NCBI GenBank assembly: GCA_016210115.1
Contig: JACQUW010000403.1
Coordinates: 1-37,610, forward strand
From: Deltaproteobacteria bacterium
GTDB taxonomy: Bacteria > Desulfobacterota > Binatia > UBA9968
Reading direction: 5' to 3'
DNA length: 37,610 nucleotides
Shown piece after piece: positions 31,635-37,610 of the stretch. The position numbers and the translations under genes were made by a program. The notes beneath the pieces were generated by a model, which did not search any database, was not told the DNA's origin, and saw only the letters and a program-made list of their open reading frames with translations. Positions within the stretch are counted from its first letter, which is position 1, and each line of letters starts with the position of its first letter.

Positions 31635-31736
31635 GGCGCCTGAGGGGCGAGCCTTTCCGGCACTCGTCTATGTTTCACGCGTCCGATACGCTTCACACTG
31701 ACTTGACGCCCTTCGACGGTTGCTAGCGCGGCGCTT

Positions 31737-32534
31737 ATGATGCTAAGATATTTTCAAAACAGCGTTGAACCTGTGTTAGAGTACAGTGATCAGGAGGAGT
31801 TCCAGCGTATAGTTGATTCCGTGCGCCGCCACCTGCAGCGAAAGGAACGGGCGGGCATTCGTCTGTTGCCCAGGAGACAGATTGGGAAACGAGAACCTGA
31901 GGCTGGCGCTAAAATGACTCTACTTAGCGACCTCGAAGGGCATCTGTTCTCGGATTACGGAGCCGCGTATAAGGCGGGCGATTTGGAGGACCTCCGCGAC
32001 GCTATCGGTGATTGCCGTCGTTGCAAACTGTCCTCCGGGCGCACTCATCTGGTCTTCGGCGTGGGGAACCCCCGAGCTGAGATTATGTTTATCGGAGAGG
32101 GACCGGGCAGGGACGAAGATTTGCAAGGCGAGCCCTTTGTAGGGCGAGCGGGGCAGCTTTTAACGGACATTATTACCAAAGGCATGGGCCTCCGACGGGA
32201 AGATGTTTACATCGCCAACGTGGTCAAATGCCGGCCGCCAGAGAATCGCAACCCGGAGCCTGATGAAATCGCATCGTGTGAGCCCTTTCTGATCAAGCAG
32301 GTAGAACTGGTAAGGCCGCGGGTGATCGTTGCCCTGGGAAAATTCGCAGTGCAGAGTCTATTGAAAACGAAAACTCCGATTACCCGGCTGAGGGGGATCT
32401 GGCACGATTATCGTGGAATTCGACTGATGCCGACGCTCCACCCGGCATATCTTTTGCGGAATCCTGGAGATAAGAAACTTGTTTGGGAAGATATCAAAAA
32501 AGTGCTCGCGGAGATCAGGAGCCCTTCTGCTTAA
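31737..32534 (+). CDS. Type-4 (family 4) uracil-DNA glycosylase
   Basis: A 265-residue Fe-S uracil-DNA glycosylase that removes uracil from DNA. The catalytic region is [20 protein letters not shown] (118-137), and the second motif is [11 protein letters not shown] near 235. The four cluster cysteines are Cys93 and Cys96 (DCRRCK), Cys165 (VKCRPPENR) and Cys181. The first 60 residues are an extension not needed for the fold. ATG 31737 is the far start, and ATG 31914 would give a compact protein; neither has a strong ribosome binding site. The 3' end overlaps the nfeD reading frame by 56 bases if the TTG start of nfeD is used. Confidence 0.92.
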   Translation: MMLRYFQNSVEPVLEYSDQEEFQRIVDSVRRHLQRKERAGIRLLPRRQIGKREPEAGAKMTLLSDLEGHLFSDYGAAYKAGDLEDLRDAIGDCRRCKLSSGRTHLVFGVGNPRAEIMFIGEGPGRDEDLQGEPFVGRAGQLLTDIITKGMGLRREDVYIANVVKCRPPENRNPEPDEIASCEPFLIKQVELVRPRVIVALGKFAVQSLLKTKTPITRLRGIWHDYRGIRLMPTLHPAYLLRNPGDKKLVWEDIKKVLAEIRSPSA

Positions 32535-33840
32535 GACTGGCCTATTCTTCACGCTTTTTTTATCGGTCTTTGCGGCTTCAGCACAGCCGCCGGCCCCGAC
32601 GCAACCCCACGTGGACCTCATTGTTGTCGACGGGGGAATCAACCCTGCCGTGGACGATTTCATCCGGCAGAGCATTGGGCGGGCTCGCGCTGGAAAGGCC
32701 AGGGCTCTGATCATTCAGTTGGACACTCCCGGAGGCCTTCTGACATCTACGCGCTCAATTGTGAAGGAGATTCTAGGAGCGCCGGTCCCGATCATGGTTT
32801 ACGTGGCTCCCAGCGGGGCGGGGGCGGGTTCGGCCGGAGTCTTTATCACGATGGCCGGCCATGTGGCGGCTATGGCCCCAGGAACCAATATTGGCGCGGC
32901 ACATCCGGTGGCGGGAGGAGGGCAGGAAGTCAAGGGAGTCATGGGCGAAAAGATCGAGAATTTTACCGCCTCGTTTAGCGAAACCATCGCCCAGCAACGC
33001 GGCAGAAATACCGAATGGGCCATCCAGGCCGTCCGGCGGAGCGTTTCTATTACGGAAAAAGAGGCCCTGGAGAAAAACGTCATCGATATTGTGGCCAAGG
33101 ATATTGAAGATCTGCTACGGCAAGCCGATGGGCGGAAGGTTGAGGTGGATGGTCGCCACCAAAATCTCTCGGTCAAATCCGTTCGGGTCGTTAAATACGA
33201 AATGGGACTCAAGCAGAAGATCATCAATATCCTCTCCGATCCCAATATTGCTTATCTGCTGCTCATGGCCGGCATACTGGGTCTTTACATGGAGTTTTCC
33301 CATCCAGGAGTTATCTTTCCTGGTGTTGCAGGTGGAATCGCCCTCTTGCTGGCCTTGACGTCTTTTCAGATACTCCCTATTAATTATGCGGGACTTCTGC
33401 TGATTTTTCTGGGAGTGGCGCTGCTTGTCGGAGAGGCCTTTCTTCCCAGCTTTGGGGTTCTGGGCATTGGTGGAGCGATTTCTCTAGGCCTTGGCTCGCT
33501 TTTGCTTTTCGATACACAGAGCTCCGACTTAATTGTGGACAGATCCATTATTTTTACCGCAGTCGGCACCCTGAGCGCTTTCATGGTGCTGATCGGGTAT
33601 CTGGTTGTCAAATCGCAGAAGAGAAAGCCGACGCTGGGGTTACAGGGACTCGTTGGAGAGACCGGGGAGGTTCGTGTCAAACTCGATCCTATGGGTAAGA
33701 TTTTCGTTCATGGCGAGTATTGGAATGCTGAGAGCATAGACAAGGGGGAGATCCCTCCTGGAGCAAAGGTGCGAGTGGTAGGTTTTGATGGCATGTGCCT
33801 TAAGGTGAGGCGTCTATCAGAGAGCATGCAAGGGAGTTGA
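32479..33840 (+). CDS. NfeD-type membrane-bound ClpP-class serine protease
   Basis: A 453-residue full-length NfeD protein with a periplasmic ClpP/SppA-like protease, four or five membrane segments and a C-terminal OB-fold. The signal peptide is [17 protein letters not shown]. The protease has LDTPGGLLTSTRSIV (81-95) and the nucleophile Ser118 in SGAGAGSAGVF. Membrane segments run from about 255 to 375, and the OB domain is GLVGETGEVRVKLDPMGKIF. The start is taken as TTG 32479, with TGGAGA 8 bases upstream and a good signal peptide; a CTG at 32527 after AGGAG is an alternative. The slipin gene follows by 12 bases. NfeD proteases cleave slipin C-termini. Confidence 0.9.
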   Translation: MFGKISKKCSRRSGALLLKTGLFFTLFLSVFAASAQPPAPTQPHVDLIVVDGGINPAVDDFIRQSIGRARAGKARALIIQLDTPGGLLTSTRSIVKEILGAPVPIMVYVAPSGAGAGSAGVFITMAGHVAAMAPGTNIGAAHPVAGGGQEVKGVMGEKIENFTASFSETIAQQRGRNTEWAIQAVRRSVSITEKEALEKNVIDIVAKDIEDLLRQADGRKVEVDGRHQNLSVKSVRVVKYEMGLKQKIINILSDPNIAYLLLMAGILGLYMEFSHPGVIFPGVAGGIALLLALTSFQILPINYAGLLLIFLGVALLVGEAFLPSFGVLGIGGAISLGLGSLLLFDTQSSDLIVDRSIIFTAVGTLSAFMVLIGYLVVKSQKRKPTLGLQGLVGETGEVRVKLDPMGKIFVHGEYWNAESIDKGEIPPGAKVRVVGFDGMCLKVRRLSESMQGS

Positions 33841-33852
33841 GAGGAGACAGCT

Positions 33853-34608
33853 ATGTTTGGATTCGGGCCCTTTGCCACATTTCTCATTATCGTGGTTGTT
33901 TTGCTTATCAGCGGCGTCAAGATCTTACGGGAATACGAGCGGGCGGTAATTTTCAGGCTCGGGCGCATGGTGGATCCGCGAGGTCCTGGAATCACCTATG
34001 TCATTCCTGTCATCGAGAAGATGCTCCGTATCGATCTTCGCACGGTGACGATGGACATTCCTCCGCAGGACGTGATCACACGGGATAACGTGTCGGTTAA
34101 AGTCAATGCAGTTCTCTACTTCAGAGTCTTGGATCCCAATCGGGCCATACGGGAGGTAGAGAACTACCTCTTTGCCACTTCTCAGCTTGCCCAGGTAACT
34201 CTGCGCAGTGTCTGTGGGCAGGGTGAGCTAGACGAACTGCTGGCCGAGAGGGAAAAGATCAACAGCCGTATTCAGGAGATCCTAGATGCCCAGACGGATC
34301 CGTGGGGGATCAAGGTGGTATTGGTGGAGCTCAAGCACATCGATTTGCCCCAGGAGATGCAGCGGGCGATGGCGAAGCAGGCGGAGGCGGAGCGGGAGCG
34401 CAGGGCCAAGGTGATCCACGCGGATGGAGAGTTTCAGGCGTCGCAGAAGCTCGCGGATGCCGCTGAGGTCATCGCCAAGCATCCGATGGCCTTGCAACTT
34501 CGTTTTCTCCAGAGCCTTGTTGAGGTCGCATCGGAGAAGAATTCCACGACAATTTTCCCCGTGCCTATTGATTTGCTGACCCCCTTTCTTAAGAAGATCG
34601 AGAGCTAA
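33853..34608 (+). CDS. Slipin (stomatin/prohibitin-like SPFH protein)
   Basis: A 251-residue SPFH-domain membrane protein. An N-terminal membrane segment ([13 protein letters not shown]) is followed by [40 protein letters not shown] (about 68-87), and the late [20 protein letters not shown] coiled coil. The C-terminus ends in a short hydrophobic stretch, typical of slipins cut by NfeD. GAGGAGA lies 6 bases upstream. The nfeD-slipin pair is a widely conserved operon linked to membrane microdomain upkeep. Confidence 0.94.
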   Translation: MFGFGPFATFLIIVVVLLISGVKILREYERAVIFRLGRMVDPRGPGITYVIPVIEKMLRIDLRTVTMDIPPQDVITRDNVSVKVNAVLYFRVLDPNRAIREVENYLFATSQLAQVTLRSVCGQGELDELLAEREKINSRIQEILDAQTDPWGIKVVLVELKHIDLPQEMQRAMAKQAEAERERRAKVIHADGEFQASQKLADAAEVIAKHPMALQLRFLQSLVEVASEKNSTTIFPVPIDLLTPFLKKIES

Positions 34609-34683
34609 CCAAGTTTTCCGTTTCAAGCCTCGCTTGCGGTTTTTTCTCGCGCCGTTGCTTTACCCGCAAGCCGCCTTGTGCCC

Positions 34684-35721
34684 ATGGAACTGAAGGAATT
34701 CATGTATGAGCTTCCCCGCTCTCTGATCGCTGATTTTCCTAAAGAAGATCGGGCGGAGGCTCGGCTAATGGTCATCGAGAGGGCAACGGGTAGAATTTCG
34801 CACAGCGTCTTCGCGAACCTGTGCGAAATTTTGCGCGCGGGTGATCTGCTGGTGCTGAACGACTCCAAAGTTTTTCCGGCGCGGCTCCGGGGAAGAAAAG
34901 AGAGCGGGGGAAAGGTAGAGATCCTTCTCCTGGAGCCTTTCCCGTGGTGGGAGGGATTCTGGATTGCGCTAATCGACGCGGCGAAGAAGCCGAAACCCGG
35001 CAGCCGGATTATCTTGTCTTCAGATGTATGGGCCGAGATGATCGGTGACATGGGTAAGGGCAGGTATGGTATCCGGTTCCATTACCAGGGGACTTTTGCA
35101 GAGTTGCTGGAAAAACTCGGAGAGCCTCCCCTCCCGCCCTATGTCCGTCGAACCCGAGACCCAGCGTCTCTCGACCGGGAACGTTATCAAACGATTTATG
35201 CCGTTCATCCGGGGGCGATTGCGGCACCGACGGCCGGATTTCACTTCACCGCCGAGCTTTTTAGTCATTTGGAAGCGCGAGGAATCGACAAGACATTTCT
35301 GACTCTGCATGTTGGAGCGGGCACCTTCCAGCCGGTGCGCGAGGAAATAGTGGAGTGCCACCGCATGGAAGGGGAGCGATATCGGCTAAGCGAAGAAGCC
35401 GCAAATCGGATCGCGCAGGCGAAGAGGGAAGAGAGAAGGATTATCGCCGTGGGTTCCACCACCACGCGCGTCTTGGAATCCGTCGCGCGCCGCAAGGGAC
35501 AGGTGGAGGCGGACGAAGGGATCACACGCCTTTATATTCATCCGGGAGAGCCTTTTTACGCTATCGACGGTCTCATTACGAATTTTCATCTGCCCGGCTC
35601 TACGCCACTGGTTCTGGTTGCCGCTTTCGCCGGTCTGGATTTAGTCCGCCGGGCGTACGACGAGGCCGTGCGGACTGAATACAGATTCTACAGCTATGGC
35701 GATGCGATGCTGGTCCTCTAA
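34684..35721 (+). CDS. queA: S-adenosylmethionine:tRNA ribosyltransferase-isomerase
   Basis: A 345-residue QueA, which transfers and rearranges the ribosyl part of SAM onto preQ1-modified tRNA to make epoxyqueuosine. Visible family segments are MYELPRSLIADFP, LLVLNDSKVFPARLRG (about 54-69), PTAGFHFTAELF, LTLHVGAGTFQPV, FYAIDGLITNFHLPGSTPLV and the closing YSYGDAMLVL. The start at ATG 34684 is preferred over GTG 34678. The neighbours tgt, yajC and secD follow in the order common in many proteobacteria. Confidence 0.95.
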   Translation: MELKEFMYELPRSLIADFPKEDRAEARLMVIERATGRISHSVFANLCEILRAGDLLVLNDSKVFPARLRGRKESGGKVEILLLEPFPWWEGFWIALIDAAKKPKPGSRIILSSDVWAEMIGDMGKGRYGIRFHYQGTFAELLEKLGEPPLPPYVRRTRDPASLDRERYQTIYAVHPGAIAAPTAGFHFTAELFSHLEARGIDKTFLTLHVGAGTFQPVREEIVECHRMEGERYRLSEEAANRIAQAKREERRIIAVGSTTTRVLESVARRKGQVEADEGITRLYIHPGEPFYAIDGLITNFHLPGSTPLVLVAAFAGLDLVRRAYDEAVRTEYRFYSYGDAMLVL

Positions 35722-35780
35722 TATTTTGGATTTTGGATTGCCGATTTTGGATTGAATCTAAAATCCAAAATCTAAAATCG
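35721..35780. repeat. ATTTTGGATT repeat between queA and tgt
   Basis: Tandem GGATTTT units (from 35728) are followed by a perfect inverted arm: GATTTTGGATT (35743-35753) pairs with AATCCAAAATC (35762-35772) over an 8-base loop. It is AT-rich against its surroundings. Similar AAATCCAAAATC elements are known from other environmental genomes. It fills the whole queA-tgt spacer. Confidence 0.65.
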
Positions 35781-35793
35781 AAACTTGTGGAAG

Positions 35794-36948
35794 ATGGCTT
35801 TCAGCTTCAGCGTCATCAAAAAAGATTCGACAAGCAAGGCCAGACTGGGCCGGCTTGTGACGGCTCATGGGGTGGTCGAAACCCCGGCTTTTATGCCGGT
35901 CGGAACGCATGGTTCCGTGAAGGCGATGGCGCCGAGAGAGCTTAAGGAGATCGGTTGCCAAATCGTGCTGGCCAATACGTATCACCTGTATTTGCGTCCC
36001 GGTGTGGAGATCATCCGGGAACTCGGGGGATTGCATTCCTTTATGGCATGGGACGGGCCTATCTTGACTGATAGCGGAGGCTACCAGGTGTTCAGTCTTG
36101 GAGCCCTAAGAAAAATTACCGAGGAGGGGGTAAGCTTTCAATCGCACCTGGACGGCTCCCGGCATCTTCTCAGCCCAGAGAACGTGGTCGGGATTCAGGA
36201 AGCGTTGGGCAGTGACATTGCGATGGTCCTGGACGAGTGCATCCCTCATGATGCCGCCAAAGAATATGTCAGGACTTCAACGGCACGAACTGTGCGGTGG
36301 GCCGAGCGGTCGCTGAGAGCCCGCCGAAGAGAGGATCAGGCTCTCTTTGGAATCGTCCAGGGAGGGATGCATGAGGATTTGCGCGTGAAGTGCGCGCAAG
36401 AGATGCTTTCGCTTCCGTGGGATGGTCTGGCTGTGGGAGGGCTCGGAGTCGGAGAGGATGAGGCGGCTTTCAATAGCATCGGAGAATTTACGGCAGGGTT
36501 GCTCCCTGAGGAGCGGCCGCGCTATCTAATGGGGATCGGGAGGCCGGAGGATATCGTTTTCGCGGTCGGCTGCGGTTATGATCTGTTTGACTGTGTTTTG
36601 CCGACGCGAAATGCCCGCAATGGAACTCTTTTTACCTCCCAGGGCAAGCTCAACATCAAGCGATCCGAATATTCCGGCGATCCCCGGCCCGTTGACGAAC
36701 TGTGCGGCTGCTACTGCTGCCGGAATTTTTCCCGCGCCTATCTCCGTCATTTATATCAGGCCGGTGAGATTCTTGCGGCGCAGCTCCAGACGATGCATAA
36801 CCTTTACTTTTATCACCGGTTGTTGGAGAGCTTGCGGGAAGCCGTTCGCGCGGGCAATTTTCAGGAAAAGTATTCAGAATTGAGAAGCGAGAGCGCGCCT
36901 CGGCCGAGGGCTGGGGCGATGACCATTATCTGGAAGGATCACCCTTGA
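35794..36948 (+). CDS. tgt: Queuine/preQ1 tRNA-guanine transglycosylase
   Basis: A 384-residue Tgt, which exchanges guanine-34 for preQ1 in GUN-anticodon tRNAs. The catalytic Asp93 lies in LTDSGGYQVFSL and the nucleophile Asp266 in YDLFDCVLPTRNARNG. The zinc site is CGCYCC (Cys304, Cys306, Cys309) with His335. The ATG at 35794 starts the normal N-terminus SFSVIKKDSTSKARLG; an upstream TTG at 35785 is less likely. It forms the queA-tgt-yajC-secD cluster. Confidence 0.95.
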   Translation: MAFSFSVIKKDSTSKARLGRLVTAHGVVETPAFMPVGTHGSVKAMAPRELKEIGCQIVLANTYHLYLRPGVEIIRELGGLHSFMAWDGPILTDSGGYQVFSLGALRKITEEGVSFQSHLDGSRHLLSPENVVGIQEALGSDIAMVLDECIPHDAAKEYVRTSTARTVRWAERSLRARRREDQALFGIVQGGMHEDLRVKCAQEMLSLPWDGLAVGGLGVGEDEAAFNSIGEFTAGLLPEERPRYLMGIGRPEDIVFAVGCGYDLFDCVLPTRNARNGTLFTSQGKLNIKRSEYSGDPRPVDELCGCYCCRNFSRAYLRHLYQAGEILAAQLQTMHNLYFYHRLLESLREAVRAGNFQEKYSELRSESAPRPRAGAMTIIWKDHP

Positions 36949-37263
36949 CCATGAAAGCTGCTGCCTGCTCTCCGAGCCGGCGCGCTGGGCCAGTGGTTAT
37001 CCCCCACCGCTGGTTACCTGCCTGCCGGCAGGCAGGTCGGATGCGCGGGCTCTCCGAACGGGCAGCAGCTTTCACTTCCGCCGAGGGGCGTAAGGGAGAG
37101 AGCCGCGGACGTCCGATGAGCCCGATTCGACTCATGAGTGCTACTCATCGGCTGCGACCGGAAGGCGTGCCCCTGAGGGACCCCTTCGACCGAAGCTCAG
37201 GAAATGCTTTAGGGGGAATCTGGATATTGACGGCTGGAGTGCGGATTTGAGATAGGAGAACTT
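36949..37263. other. Intergenic region between tgt and yajC, 315 bases, rich in inverted repeats
   Basis: It holds a 123-base inverted-repeat element (36952-37074), a second small inverted pair (CCGATGAG 37113-37120 with CTCATCGG 37144-37151), and a TTCGACCGAAGCTCAGGA sequence near 37186-37203 that resembles the widely scattered TTCGACAAGCTCAGGA repeat. No gene is seen. AGGAGA at 37255-37260 serves yajC. Confidence 0.55.
36952..37074. repeat. Inverted-repeat element with 14-base perfect ends
   Basis: The ends are TGAAAGCTGCTGCC (36952-36965) and GGCAGCAGCTTTCA (37061-37074). Inside are a perfect 22-base palindrome (37016-37037, centred on TGCCGGCA) and a smaller hairpin CCAGTGGT/ACCGCTGG (36990-37013). 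There is no open frame. It looks like a MITE-like or REP-like unit. Confidence 0.65.
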
Positions 37264-37602
37264 ATGTGGGACATGGCTTTTGCTCAGGCTGCTGAGGCGG
37301 TGCCGGGACCGAGCGCTCTGGTGAGTTTTTTGCCTCTCGTTCTGGTTTTTGTAGTGTTTTACTTGCTCTTGATCCGGCCGCAACAAAAAAAGGTCAAAGA
37401 GCACAAGGAGATGTTGAGGCAGCTCAAAAAAAATGATGAGGTGATGACCTCCGGAGGGATTTACGGTAAGGTAGTCGCGCTGACCGAGGACGTGGTGACG
37501 CTGGAGGTGGCTCCAAAGGTGCAGATTCGAGTTCATCGGCCGCAGATTTCCACGGTTTCGAGGCCAGAAAAAGCTCCCGCGAAGGAGGTAAAGGAGCAGT
37601 GA
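37264..37602 (+). CDS. yajC: Preprotein translocase accessory subunit YajC
   Basis: A 112-residue YajC. A single membrane segment (LVSFLPLVLVFVVFYLLLIRP, about 19-39) is followed by the family-typical QQKKVKEHKEMLRQLKKNDE, then VMTSGGIYGKVVAL. It associates with SecDF in the inner membrane during protein export. The start at ATG 37264 has AGGAGA upstream. A basic/acidic tail contains the ribosome binding site for secD, whose start follows 1 base after the stop. Confidence 0.95.
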   Translation: MWDMAFAQAAEAVPGPSALVSFLPLVLVFVVFYLLLIRPQQKKVKEHKEMLRQLKKNDEVMTSGGIYGKVVALTEDVVTLEVAPKVQIRVHRPQISTVSRPEKAPAKEVKEQ

Positions 37603-37603
37603 T

Positions 37604-37610
37604 ATGCAAC
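37604..37610 (+). CDS. secD: secD, first codons only (cut by window end)
   Basis: ATG at 37604 follows a strong site (GGAGGTAAAGGAG, 37584-37596) one base after the yajC stop. Only two codons are visible. The call rests on the conserved tgt-yajC-secD order, not on sequence. Confidence 0.45.

Overview
The window looks like chromosomal DNA from an uncultivated Gram-negative bacterium of moderate to high GC. The evidence is an outer-membrane lipid gene (mlaA), the queA-tgt-yajC-secD order, many orphan ABC-type solute-binding proteins, CoA-ester and amide catabolism genes, a predicted selenoprotein, a bacterial deoxyhypusine-synthase-like gene and abundant short palindromic intergenic repeats. 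This mix is typical of soil or subsurface lineages once called Deltaproteobacteria (Binatota/Desulfobacterota-like, NC10, Rokubacteria, Tectomicrobia). The phylum is an inference and there is no rRNA to test it. I see no tRNA, rRNA, CRISPR array, transposase or phage gene.

Positions 1-13.4 kb are a catabolic and uptake region. It holds a 5'-cut hydantoinase/oxoprolinase pair (hyuB-hyuA), a GNAT acetyltransferase, a solute-binding protein, a GrdE-like protein without the pyruvoyl-forming Cys, an asparaginase-like protein, a bicupin, an EutA-like reactivase split by one in-frame stop, and two more solute-binding proteins. Positions 13.5-15.1 kb carry a sulfotransferase and a methyltransferase. 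Positions 15.2-17.5 kb are an enoyl-CoA hydratase/aldehyde dehydrogenase operon with a good promoter and a strong terminator. Positions 17.9-26.6 kb hold a PuuE/NodB-type deacetylase, an unrecognised HEAT-like protein, a tightly coupled pair of small genes, an ornithine-cyclodeaminase homologue, two NMT1-type binding proteins, an M48 lipoprotein protease and an M20 hydrolase homologue with altered metal ligands.

From 26.5 kb onward the content is mainly housekeeping. It starts with a redoxin whose first active-site cysteine codon is TGA (predicted selenocysteine, followed by a SECIS-like hairpin), then BolA and a CGFS monothiol glutaredoxin. Next come a deoxyhypusine-synthase-like gene and mlaA on the minus strand, then coaBC, a DUF4416 gene, a type-4 uracil-DNA glycosylase, nfeD plus a slipin, queA, tgt, yajC and the first bases of secD.

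The most interesting points are: the predicted selenoprotein beside BolA and Grx4; a run of catabolic-family proteins that have lost residues normally essential for catalysis (GrdE-like, asparaginase-like, M20-like, deacetylase-like); the split EutA; the coupled small-gene pair with an apparent frameshift; and several families of palindromic repeats, some of which have been absorbed into gene ends. Five solute-binding proteins occur without any permease or ATPase gene in the window.
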